DNA of 64,000 nt from Mycolicibacterium hodleri. GTDB taxonomy: Bacteria > Actinomycetota > Actinomycetes > Mycobacteriales > Mycobacteriaceae. The DNA is taken from NCBI RefSeq assembly GCF_025822245.1, contig NZ_JACKTL010000062.1, positions 52,237 through 116,236 on the forward strand, read 5' to 3'. Shown here in pieces: positions 42,019 to 54,300 of this stretch. The position numbers and the translations under genes are program-made. Positions within the stretch are counted from its first letter, which is position 1. Every line of letters begins with the position of its first letter. Under the pieces are notes generated by a model that saw only the letters and a program-made list of their open reading frames with translations, was not told the DNA's origin and searched no databases.

Positions 42019-43220
42019 CCCTTGATCTGCTGCCACTTGCTGACCCACTCGTCGTAGGCCGTGCAGTTGTCGCCGCTGCCGTCGACGCACTGCTTCTGCG
42101 GCGTCGTCCAGTAGTGGAGCTGGGACGCGTAGGACTCGTCGGTGGCGTGGTAGATCTCGCAGAAGTCCTTCTGCGAGGTGAAGTCGCACGCCTTGGTCTG
42201 CGCGGGTGCCTCACCGAAGTACTCGGCAACCTGGGCGTTCACCTTCGGCGAGGTGATCCAGTCCATCCACTTGTACATGCAGTTCGGGTGGGCGGCCTTC
42301 GCCGAGACCATCCAGGTGTCCGACCAACCCGTGGCGCCCTCCTTGGGCAGCACGGTGTTGACCTGCACCTTGTTCTCGGTGCCGATGGTGTTGGCGATCA
42401 CTTGCCACGTGGTGCCGATCACCGACGTGTCCGACTCGAACGCCTGCACTTCCTTGGTGTAGTCCGACCAGTACTCGCCAACGTCCTCGCGCTGCTTGGT
42501 CAGCAGGTCGACGGCGGCGTCGAGCTGTTGGGAGGTCAGCGAGTACGGATCCTTGATGCCCAGCTCCGGCTTGGTCTTCATCAGGTACAGCGCCGCGTCG
42601 GCAATGTAGATCGGCGAGTCGTAGGCGGTGACCTTGCCCTTGTACTTGCCCGAGTCGGTGAACACCGCGCCCCACGAGTCGGGTGCGTCGGTGACGACGC
42701 CGACGTTGTACATCAACAGGTTCGCGCCCCAACCGTGTGGGACGCCGTACATCTGGCCGCCGACGGAGTTCCACGGCTTGTCCTTGAGGAAGCCGGAGAT
42801 GGTCGAATAGTTGGGCACCAATGCGGTGTTCACCGGTGCGACGTCCCCGGCGTAGATCAGTCGCAGCGTGGCGTCACCCGAGGCGGAGACGCCGTCGTAC
42901 TGACCGGTCCGCATCAGCTGCACCATTTCGTCGGAGGTGTTGCCGACCTTGACGTTGACCTTGCACCCGGACTGCTGCTCGAACGGCGTCACCCAGTCGA
43001 CGGTCTTGTCGTTGGAGCCGTTCTCGGCGTAGCCGGCCCAGGCGATCAGGTTGAGTTGGCCCTCGCCGTTGCCCAGGGAGCCCGGCGCCTCCATCTTCGG
43101 CGGCGCGGTTCCGGCGTTCCCCCCGCCGGACTGGGAGCTGGAGCAGCCCGTGCTCGTGCCGACGACGAGGGTTGCGCACGCGGCCAAGGTGAAGCCGATC
43201 CGCAACGCGGTGAGTTTCAT
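42015..43220 (-). CDS. potD: ABC transporter substrate-binding lipoprotein, PotD-like
   Basis: 401 residues from ATG 43220, with GAGGAG upstream. A lipoprotein signal (MKLTALRIGFTLAACATLVV then STGC) puts the mature protein on the outer face of the membrane. PotD/PotF pattern: LNLIAWAGYAENG, SGDATLRLIYAGDVAPVN, and YGVPHGWGANLLMYN. Two Cys pairs near the C-terminus (KACDF...DFCEIY; KQCVDGSGDNC) may form disulfides. Binds a polyamine-like or related cation; the exact ligand cannot be read from sequence. Confidence 0.88.
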   Translation of the reverse strand: MKLTALRIGFTLAACATLVVGTSTGCSSSQSGGGNAGTAPPKMEAPGSLGNGEGQLNLIAWAGYAENGSNDKTVDWVTPFEQQSGCKVNVKVGNTSDEMVQLMRTGQYDGVSASGDATLRLIYAGDVAPVNTALVPNYSTISGFLKDKPWNSVGGQMYGVPHGWGANLLMYNVGVVTDAPDSWGAVFTDSGKYKGKVTAYDSPIYIADAALYLMKTKPELGIKDPYSLTSQQLDAAVDLLTKQREDVGEYWSDYTKEVQAFESDTSVIGTTWQVIANTIGTENKVQVNTVLPKEGATGWSDTWMVSAKAAHPNCMYKWMDWITSPKVNAQVAEYFGEAPAQTKACDFTSQKDFCEIYHATDESYASQLHYWTTPQKQCVDGSGDNCTAYDEWVSKWQQIKG

Positions 43221-43249
43221 GGGTCTCCTCGAGGGTGTCGTGGGTGTGG

Positions 43250-44302
<1,053 letters not shown>

Positions 44303-44309
44303 GGGCTGA

Positions 44310-44315
44310 ATCGTA
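44310..44315 (-). promoter_or_regulatory. Candidate -10 hexamer of the pot-like operon
   Basis: TACGAT on the minus strand ends 7 nt before ATG 44302, the spacing expected for a leaderless mRNA. No Shine-Dalgarno is visible. Confidence 0.4.
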
Positions 44316-44845
44316 TGGATTGGTCGGTCACGCCGCAGCGCAACGTATGGAATCCGCATCACATGCGTTCGTCGGCCGATGTATTCCGTCGTCGGGGCCG
44401 CCGGTGCCGACGGCGGCACGTGGAGCTCGGGCACGCCCAGTCTGCGTCCCGGGGCCCGCAACTCATACCAGAACGGGCGGACGTTCGTGGGTCGCCGGCG
44501 GTTCGCCGGGGCGGACGACGCCGACGCGGTCGACGACCGGGCCGGGTGGGTTCGACGTGCTCGGCTGGCTGGCAACCACGCGACGCGGCCTGCGATTGGT
44601 CGCGGCGCCGCGAGCCCGGCTGCTCGGTCGACGTCGTGTGGGACGTACGCCGTGGTGAGACCGGCCGTCGGGGGCGGCAAGGTGGTTGCGAGGCGCGCTC
44701 GTGGCGGCACCACCGCGACGTGTCGGAGGGGGTCGCCCCCGTCGCAGCGCACGTGGGCCGGGCCGAATGGGACGGGTGCTCGACGACCGGCGTCGGGGGC
44801 GGTCCCGCGGCGCGCCGACGTGTCCCGCGGCGGAGTGAGCCAAAT

Positions 44846-45129
44846 GTTACCGATCAGTAAGGTTGTTCAGCAAACTAAATTTCGGCGTGGCAAACGCCGA
44901 ATGGACATATACGGTGCCCGTGTCGAGCCGTTCACGAATCGGGACGCCTCGACGCGCAGCGCCAAATTCAACATAACGATTCGGTAACAATACTGCTTTG
45001 ATCTGCGCTGTTATAGCTACTGAACCGTAACCACCCGCCAACAGGACGTTTGTCCCGGGAGCGACGCAGGCGGGTGTCGGCGCGTGTTACCCAACGCACG
45101 GTTACCCATGCGTAGAACTCGCCAGTAAC
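44846..45129. repeat. Cluster of six GTTAC/GTAAC motifs upstream of fas
   Basis: GTTAC or its complement GTAAC occurs at 44846, 44984, 45027, 45086, 45101 and 45125. Two of them form an 8-bp direct repeat GTTACCCA (45086-45093 and 45101-45108). A 5-mer plus complement is expected less than once in 285 bp. Candidate binding sites for a fas regulator; identity not known. Confidence 0.5.
44881..44901. repeat. Perfect inverted repeat upstream of fas
   Basis: TTCGGCGT (44881-44888) and ACGCCGAA (44894-44901) with a 5-nt loop. Could be an operator or a stem-loop; too far from any stop codon to be a terminator of a known gene. Confidence 0.45.
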
Positions 45130-45132
45130 CAT

Positions 45133-45155
45133 TTTCGGGCCGAAACTAGGCCTAG
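45133..45155. repeat. Two adjoining palindromes upstream of fas
   Basis: TTTCGGGCCGAAA (45133-45145, centre G) is followed directly by the perfect palindrome CTAGGCCTAG (45146-45155). Adjacent dyads of this kind suit a dimeric regulator. They lie 222 bp before the fas start. Confidence 0.45.
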
Positions 45156-45376
45156 CTCTTATGACACTCTTAGTACGGCTGACCCGACCGCCTGGGCGGC
45201 CCCAGAAACGACTTTGAGCCCGCCGGGAACGGACACCCGGCACGGAACCGCGGAACCCGCAGGGGCGCGGGCCTCACCGCCGAGGACGCAGTAGACGCAC
45301 ACCGTAACCGTGCAGCCCCGACACGTGCAGAACCAGAAGCGATACGCGCGAGAGCGCACCGAGGAGATGGCAAGAC

Positions 45377-48300
45377 GTGACGATCAACGAACACGACCGA
45401 GTTACCACCGGACGCACGGGTGGTTCGCCGTCTACGTCCTCCGGCGCGCATGCGCTCGTCGACCTCCTCAACGCGGGTGAACCGTACGCCGTGGCCTTCG
45501 GTGGGCAGGGCGGCAACTGGCTGGAGAACCTCGAAGAACTCATCAGCTCCGCCGGCATCGAGTCCGAGCTGAGTGAGGTCATCGGTGAGGCCGCGCTGCT
45601 GCTGCAGCCCGTCGCCCGGGAACTGGTCGTGGTTCGCCCGATCGGCTTCGAGCCGATGCAGTGGGTGCGCGCGCTGGCCGCCGACGAGCCGCTGCCGACG
45701 GCCAAGCAGCTGACCACCGCCGCGATCTCCGGTCCCGGCATCCTGCTGACCCAGCTGGCCGCCATCCGGGCCTCGATGCGCCAGGGTCTCGACCTCTACG
45801 GCACCCCGCCGGTGGCCATGGCCGGACACAGCCAGGGCATCGTGGCGTGCGAAGCCCTCAAGGCCAAGGGCACGCGTGACGCCGAACTGCTCGCGATGCT
45901 GCAGCTGATCGGTGCGGCCGGCTCCCTGGTCTCCCGCCGGCGCGGGATGGTCGGCCGTGGCGACAAGTCGCCGATGGTGTCGGTGACCAACGTCGACCCT
46001 GCCCGCATCGCCGAGCTCCTCGAGGAGTTCTCCACCGACGTTCGCACCGTCCTGCCGCCCGTGCTGTCCATTCGCAACGGCAGGCGCTCGGTCGTCATCA
46101 CCGGTACCCCGGAGCAGCTGTCCCGCTTCGAGCTGTACTGCAGCAAGATCACCGAGAAGGAAGAGGCGGAGCGCAAGAACAAGCTTCGCGGCGGCGCGGT
46201 CTTCAGCCCTGTCTTCCACGGCATCCAGGTCGAGGTCGGCTTCCACACGCCGCGACTGGCCGACGCGATCGACGTCGTCGACGGCTGGGGCGCCAAGCTT
46301 GCCATCGACTCCGAGCTGCTGCACTACTTCGCCAAGGCGATCTTCACCGACCCGTTCGACTGGGTCGACGAGGTGGAGCGCCTGCACGACTCGGGCGCCC
46401 GCTGGATCGTCGACCTCGGTCCCAGCGACACCATCACCCGCGTCACCGCGCCCGTCATCCGGGGACTCGGCGTCGGCATCGTGCCCGCGGCCACCAGGGC
46501 CGGGCAGCGCAACCTGTTCACCGTGGGGGCCGCCCCCGAGGTCGTCCCGGCGTGGTCGAGCTATGCGCCGTCGGTGATCTCGCTGCCGGACGGCTCGGTC
46601 AAGCTGTCCACCAAGTTCACCAGGCTCACGGGTCGCTCGCCGATGCTGTTGGCCGGCATGACGCCGACCACGGTCGACGCCAAGATCGTCGCCGCGGCCG
46701 CCAACGCCGGGCACTGGGCCGAGCTCGCCGGTGGCGGTCAGGTCACCGAACCCATCTTCGACCGGCGCGTCGCCGAGCTCACCGAGCTCCTCGAGCCGGG
46801 CCGCGCGGTCCAGTTCAACACCCTGTTCCTCGACCCGTACCTGTGGAAGCTGCAGGTGGGCGGAAAGCGGTTGGTACAGAAGGCCCGTCAGTCCGGTGCC
46901 CCCTTCGACGGCGTGGTCGTCAGCGCCGGCATCCCCGAGCTCGACGAGGCCGTCGCCATCATCGAGGAGCTCAACGAGGTCGGCATCGCCTACGTGTGCT
47001 TCAAGCCGGGCACCGTCGAGCAGATCAAGTCGGTCATCAAGATTGCCGCCGAGGTTCCCGACCGCGAGGTCATCGTCCACGTCGAGGGCGGCCGCGCCGG
47101 CGGGCACCACTCGTGGGAGGACCTCGACGACCTGCTGGTCTCCACCTACGGCGACCTCCGCAAGCTCTCCAACATCACGCTGTGCGTCGGTGGCGGCATC
47201 GGCACCCCCGAGCGGGCCGCCCAGTACCTGTCCGGCGAGTGGTCGCAGGCCTACGGCTTCCCGATCATGCCGGTCGACGGCATCCTCGTCGGCACCGCGA
47301 CGATGGCCACGCTGGAGGCCACCACCTCGCCCGCGGTCAAGCAACTGCTGGTCGACACCACCGGCACCCCGCAGTGGGTCGGCGCAGGAAAGGCCCAGGG
47401 CGGCATGGCGTCCGGGCGCAGCCAGCTCGGCGCCGACATCCACGAGATCGACAACGCGGCGTCGCGCTGCGGCCGTCTGCTCGACGACGTCGCCGGCGAC
47501 GTCGACGCCGTGGCCGAGCGCCGCGACGAGATCATCGCCGCGATGGCGCTGACCGCCAAGCCGTACTTCGGCGACGTGGCGGACATGACCTATCTGCAGT
47601 GGCTGCGACGCTACGTCGAGCTCGCCATCGGCGAGGGTGACAGCACCGCGGACACCAAGCGCCCCGAGTCGCCGTGGCTCGACGGCAGCTGGCGGGATCG
47701 CTTCGAGGCGATGCTCAAGCGCGCCGAGGCCCGTCTGCACCCGCAGGACTCCGGACCCATCGAGACCCTGTTCGCCGATGCGGAAGGTGAAGCGCTGCTG
47801 GAGGATCCGCAGCGCGCGCTGGCCGAACTGCAGTCGCGGTACCCCGACGCCGAAGACGTCAAGCTGCACCCGGCCGACGTGCCGTTCTTCACGACTCTCT
47901 GCAAGACGCTGGGCAAGCCGGTCAACTTCGTGCCGGTCATCGACAAGGACGTCCGGCGCTGGTGGCGCAGCGACTCGCTGTGGCAGGCGCACGACGCCCG
48001 CTACACCGCCGATCAGGTGTGCGTCATCCCCGGCACCGAAGCCGTCGTGGGCATCACCCGCGTCGACGAGCCCGTCGGCGAGCTGCTCGACCGGTTCGAG
48101 AAGGCCTCGGTCGACGAGGTGCTCGCCTCCGGCGCCGAGCCGACCCCGGTGGTGTCGCGCCGCCAGGCCCGTGCCGACGTGACCGGACCGCTTGCCGTCG
48201 TCCTCGACTCGCCCGACGTGCTGTGGGCGGGTCGCGCCGCGATCAACCCGGTGCACCGCATCGGTGCGCCAAATGAGTGGCAGGTCAACGAGAACCGCTC

Positions 48301-51300
48301 TGCCACGCATGCATCTACCGGTTCGCGCCTGGAGCTCGACGGCGAGAGCGTCAACCTGAGCGTGCCGCTGTCCGACATCTGGATCACCATCCGCTTCACG
48401 TTGCCGACCGCCACCGTCGACGGCGGCATGCCCGTCGTCACCACCGAGGACGCCTCGGACGCCATGCGCGCCGTGCTGTCCATCGCCGCGGGCGTCGACG
48501 GGGTGGACGCTCTGCCGCAGGTGACGGACGACAGCACCACGGTCACCGTCTCCTGGGATCCCGAGGAGGTCGCCGACCACACCGGCGTCACCGCGACCTT
48601 CGGTGCTCCGCTCGCGCCCGGGCTGACGCTCGTGCCCGACGCGCTCGTCGGCCGCTGCTGGCCCGCCGTGTTCTCCGTCATCGGCGCCGCGGTCACCGAG
48701 ACCGGCTTCCCGGTCGTCGAAGGCCTGCTGAGCCTGGTGCACCTCGACCACGCCGCACACCTGTTGGCGCCCATGCCGACGACCAAGAGCGAATTGACCG
48801 TCACCGCAACGGCTTCCGCTGCGGTCGACACCGAGGTCGGTCGCGTCGTCCCGGTGTCGGTGACGATCCGCGACGCCGAGGGAACCGAACTGGCGACGCT
48901 CGAGGAGCGGTTCGCGATCCGCGGCCGCACCGGCGCCGTCGCGCTCACCGACCCGGCCCAGGCCGGTGGCGCGATCACCGACAACGCGACCGACACCCCG
49001 CGTCGTCGCCGTCGTGACGTGACCGTCACCGCGCCGACCGACATGAGTGCGTTCGCCGTAGTCTCCGGCGACCACAACCCGATCCACACCGACCGCGCCG
49101 CGGCACTGCTCGCCGGGCTGAAGTCGCCCATCGTGCACGGCATGTGGTTGTCGGCCGCCGCGCAGCACGTCGTCACCGCCACCGACGGCCGGGCCACCCC
49201 GCCGGCGCGCCTGGTCGGCTGGACCTCGCGCTTCCTCGGCATGGTGATGCCCGGCGACGAGATCGACTTCCGGGTCGACCGCGTCGGCATCGACCGCGGC
49301 GCCGAGATCATCGAGGTCACCGCGAAGGTCGGCACCGACCTGGTGATGTCGGCGACCGCCCAGCTGGCCGCGCCCAAGACGGTCTACGCCTTCCCGGGCC
49401 AGGGCATTCAGTCCAAGGGCATGGGCATGGAGGTCCGCGCCCGGTCCAAGGCTGCCCGCAAGGTGTGGGACACCGCCGACAAGTTCACCCGCGAGACGCT
49501 GGGGTTCTCGGTGCTGCACGTGGTGCGGGACAACCCGACCAGCCTGATTGCCAGCGGCGTGCACTACCACCACCCCGAGGGCGTGCTCTACCTGACGCAG
49601 TTCACCCAAGTGGCGATGGCCACCGTCGCCGCGGCCCAGGTCGCGGAGATGCGTGAGCAGGGTGCGTTCGTCGAGGGTGCGATCGCGTGCGGTCACTCCG
49701 TCGGCGAGTACACCGCACTGGCCTGCGTGTCCGGCGTGTACCCGCTCGAGGCGCTGCTCGAGGTGGTCTTCCACCGCGGCAGCAAGATGCACGACATCGT
49801 GCCGCGTGACGAGAACGGTCGGTCGAACTACCGGCTGGCCGCGATCCGCCCGAGCCAAATCGACCTCGACGACGACGACGTGACCGACTGGGTAGCCGAG
49901 ATCAGCGAGCGCACAGGCGAATTCCTGCAGATCGTGAACTACAACCTGCGCGGTTCGCAGTACGCGATCGCCGGCACCGTGCGCGGTCTCGAGGTCCTCG
50001 AGGAAGAGGTCGACAAGCGTCGCGAGATCTCCGGCGGCAAGCGCTCGTTCATCCTGGTGCCCGGCATCGACGTGCCGTTCCACTCCGAGGTGTTGCGGGT
50101 CGGCGTCGCCGACTTCCGTCGTTCCCTGGAGCGGGTCATGCCGCGTGACGCGGACCCCGCGCTGCTGGTCGGCAAGTACATCCCCAACCTGGTGCCGCGG
50201 CCGTTCACCATGGACCGCGACTTCATCCAGGAGATCCGCGACCTGGTGCCCGCCGAGCCGCTCGACGAGATCCTCGCCGACTACGACACCTGGGTCACCG
50301 AGCGGCCGCGCGAGCTGTGCCGCAAGGTCGTCATCGAGCTGCTCGCATGGCAGTTCGCCAGCCCGGTGCGCTGGATCGAGACCCAGGACCTGCTGTTCAT
50401 CGAGGAGGCCGCGGGCGGTCTCGGCATCGAGCGCTTCGTCGAGATCGGCGTCAAGAACGCGCCCACGGTCGCCGGCCTGGCCACCAACACGCTGAAGCTG
50501 CCGGAGTACTCGCACAACACCACCGAGGTGCTCAACACCGAGCGTGACGCCGCGGTGCTGTTCGCGACCGACACCGACCCGGAACCGGATCTGGAGGAGG
50601 ACACCGCGCCTGCTGCTCCGGCCGCCGACTCGGCACCTGCCGCCGCTGCCCCCGCCGCACCCGCGGCGGCCCCGGCAGCGCCGTCGGGTGGTCCGCGTCC
50701 GGACGACATCGCCTTCGGCGCCGACGATGCGACCCTGTCGCTGATCGCGCTGTCGGCCAAGATGCACGTCGACCAGATCGAGCCGCTGGACTCCATCGAG
50801 TCGATCACCGACGGTGCGTCCTCACGACGCAACCAGCTGCTCGTCGACCTCGGTTCCGAGCTGAACCTCGGTGCCATCGACGGTGCGGCCGAAGCCGACC
50901 TGGCCGGTCTCAAGGCTCAGGTCACCAAGCTGGCTCGTACCTACAAGCCCTTCGGCCCCGTGCTGTCCGACGCCGTCAACGATCAGCTGCGCACGGTGCT
51001 CGGGCCCTCGGGCAAGCGCCCCGCCGCGATCGCCGAACGCGTCAAGAAGGATTGGGAACTGGGCGAGGGCTGGGTCAAGCACGTCACCATGGAATTGGTG
51101 CTGGGCACCCGCGAGGGCACCAGCGTCCGCGGCGGCAACCTCGGCCACCTGCACGACGGCGCACTGCCCGACGCGGCCACGGTGGACCGGGTCGTCGACG
51201 CGGCCGTCGCCGCCGTCGCCGCTCGCCGCGGCATCGCGGTGTCGCTGCCCTCCGCCGGTGGCGCCGGGGGAGGCGTCGTGGACTCCGCGGCGCTGACCGA

Positions 51301-54300
51301 GTTCGCCGAGAAGGTCACCGGCCGGGACGGCGTGTTGGCCTCGGCGGCCCGACTGATCCTCGGTCAGCTCGGCGTCGACGCCCCGGTGAACGTCGACGAG
51401 ACGGTCAGCGACGCCGACCTGGTGGACCTGGTCACCGCCGAACTCGGTTCGGACTGGCCGCGTTTGGTCGCCCCGACGTTCGACGGTCGCAAGGCGGTGC
51501 TGTTCGACGACCGCTGGGCGAGTGCCCGCGAAGACCTGGCCCGGCTCTGGTTGACCAGCGAGGACGAGGTCGACGCGGACTGGTCGCGGCTCTCCGAGCG
51601 CTTCGAGGCCGCCGGTCACGTCGTCGCCAGCCAGGCCAGTTGGTGGCAGGGCAAGGCGCTGGCCGCGGGACGCAACGTCCACGCGTCGCTCTACGGCCGC
51701 GCGGCCGCCGGTGCGGAGAACCCCGGCACCGGTCGCTACAGCGACGAGATCGCCGTCGTCACGGGTGCCTCCAAGGGCTCCATCGCGGCGTCGATCGTGG
51801 CGCAGCTCCTCGACGGCGGTGCCTCGGTCATAGCGACCACCTCGAAGCTGGACGACGACCGGTTGTCCTTCTACAAGGAGCTCTACCGCGACCACGCGCG
51901 CTTCGGCGCGACGCTGTGGGTGATCCCCGCGAACATGGCCTCCTACAGCGACATCGACGCGCTCGTCAGCTGGATTGGCAGCGAGCAGTCCGAGAGCCTC
52001 GGGCCCAAGTCGATCCACCTCAAGGACGCCCTGACCCCGACGCTGCTGTTCCCGTTCGCGGCGCCGCGGGTGGCCGGCGACCTGTCCGAGGCAGGTGCGC
52101 GCTCGGAGATGGAGATGAAGGTCTTGCTGTGGGCCGTGCAGCGGCTCATCGGTGGGCTCTCGCACATCGGCTCCGAGCGTGACATCGCGTCCCGCCTGCA
52201 CGTGGTGCTGCCGGGATCGCCGAACCGCGGCATGTTCGGTGGCGACGGTGCCTACGGTGAAGCCAAGTCCGCGTTGGACGCCCTGGTGACGCGCTGGAAG
52301 GCCGAGACCTCCTGGTCGCAGCGAGTGTCGTTGGCCCACGCCCTGATTGGCTGGACCAAGGGCACCGGGCTGATGGGTCACAACGACGCCATCGTCGGCG
52401 CGGTCGAAGAGGCCGGCGTGACGACGTACACGACCGAGCAGATGGCCGCCATGCTGCTCGACCTGTGCGACATCGAGTCCAAGGTGGCCGCGGCGCGCGC
52501 GCCGATCCACGCCGACCTGACCGGTGGGCTGGGCGAGATCGACATCGACATGGGCGAACTGGCCGCCAAGGCCCGTGAGGACATGGCGGCCGAGAGTGCC
52601 GCGAAGTCGTCCGACTCCGACGACGAGTCGGGCAGCATCAAGGCCCTTCCGTCGCCGCCGCGCGGATACGCCGCGGCGCCCCCGCCGGCGTGGGACGACC
52701 TCGACGTCGACCCCGCCGACATGGTCGTCATCGTCGGTGGCGCGGAGCTCGGACCGTACGGATCGTCGCGGACCCGCTTCGAGGCCGAGGTGTCCGGAGA
52801 GCTTTCCGCCGCAGGCGTTCTCGAGCTTGCCTGGACCACCGGTCTGGTCAAGTGGGAGGACGACCCGAAGCCGGGTTGGTACGACACCGCCTCGGGCGAC
52901 CTGGTCGACGAGGGCGAGCTGGTGGAGCGCTACCACGACGTCGTCATCGAGCGGGTGGGCATCCGCGAGTTCGTGCCGGACGGTGTCATCGACGCCGATC
53001 TCTCTGCGCCGCTGCTGGTTTCGGTCTTCCTCGACAAGGACTTCACCTTCGCGGTGTCGTCCGAGGCCGATGCCCGTGCGTTCGTCGGGTTCGACCCGGA
53101 GCACACCGTCATCGCACCGGTCCCCGGCAGCGGTGACTGGCAGGTCACCCGCAAGGCGGGCACCGAGATTCGGGTGCCCCGCAAGGTGAAGCTATCGCGG
53201 ACCGTGGGCGCTCAGATCCCGACCGGGTTCGATCCCACCGTCTACGGCGTCAGCCAGGACATGGTGAACTCGATCGACCGGCTGGCGCTGTGGAACCTCG
53301 TCACGACCGTCGACGCGTTCCTGTCCTCGGGCTTCACGCCGACCGAGTTGATGCGGTGGGTGCACCCGAGCCTGGTGGCCAGCACGCAGGGCACCGGCAT
53401 GGGCGGCATGACGTCGATGCAGACCATGTACCACGGCAACCTGCTGGGCAAGAACAAGCCGAACGACATCCTGCAGGAGGTCCTGCCGAACGTCATGGCG
53501 GGCCACGTCGTGCAGTCCTACATCGGCAGCTACGGCGCGATGATCCACCCCGTCGGCGCGTGCGCCACGACCGCGGTGTCGGTCGAGGAGGGCGTGGACA
53601 AGATCCGGCTCGGCAAGGCCGAGTTCGTGGTCGCGGGTGGTTACGACGACCTGACGCTGGAAGCCATCATCGGCTTCGGAGACATGTCCGCCACGGCGGA
53701 CACCGAGGCCATGCGGGCCAAGGGCATCAGCGACGCCAGGTTCTCCCGCGGCAACGACCGGCGTCGCCTCGGCTTCGTCGAGGGCCAGGGTGGCGGAACG
53801 ATTCTGCTGGCCCGCGGCGATCTCGCCCTGGAGATGGGGCTGCCCGTGCTGGCGGTCGTCGGCTACGTGTCCTCGTTCGGCGACGGCGTGCACACGTCGA
53901 TCCCCGCACCGGGTCTCGGCGCCCTCGGCGCCGGGCGCGGCGGCAAGCAGTCCGAGCTGGCCAGGTCACTGGCGAAGCTCGGGGTGAGTGCCGACGACAT
54001 CGCGGTGATCTCCAAGCACGACACGTCGACGCTGGCCAACGATCCCAACGAGACCGAGTTGCACGAACGGCTCGCCGCGGCAATGGGGCGCTCACCGGGC
54101 AACCCGTTGTTCATCGTCAGCCAGAAGAGCCTCACCGGCCACTCCAAGGGCGGAGCGGCGGCGTTCCAGATCATGGGCATGTGCCAGATGCTGCGCGACG
54201 GGGTCATCCCGCCGAACCGGAGTCTGGATTGCGTCGACGAGGAGATGGCGCACGCCTCGCACTTCGTGTGGGTGCGCGAAACCCTGGACATGGCAGGCGA

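Larger units (their letters stand above)
44303..45376. other. 1.07-kb noncoding region between the pot-like operon and fas
   Basis: No open frame here has a recognisable protein, a ribosome site or balanced codon use. The left half (44303-44835) is very GC-rich; the right half is visibly richer in A+T and carries all the palindromes and GTTAC motifs listed separately. It must contain the fas promoter and the start of its leader. I see no clear -35/-10 pair. Confidence 0.6.

Noticed and set aside
45170..50767. 1865-codon open frame on the minus strand opposite fas
   Set aside because: An antisense shadow produced by high-GC codon bias. Its sequence is His/Arg/Gly/Asp-rich without any domain, while the plus strand encodes clear FAS-I.
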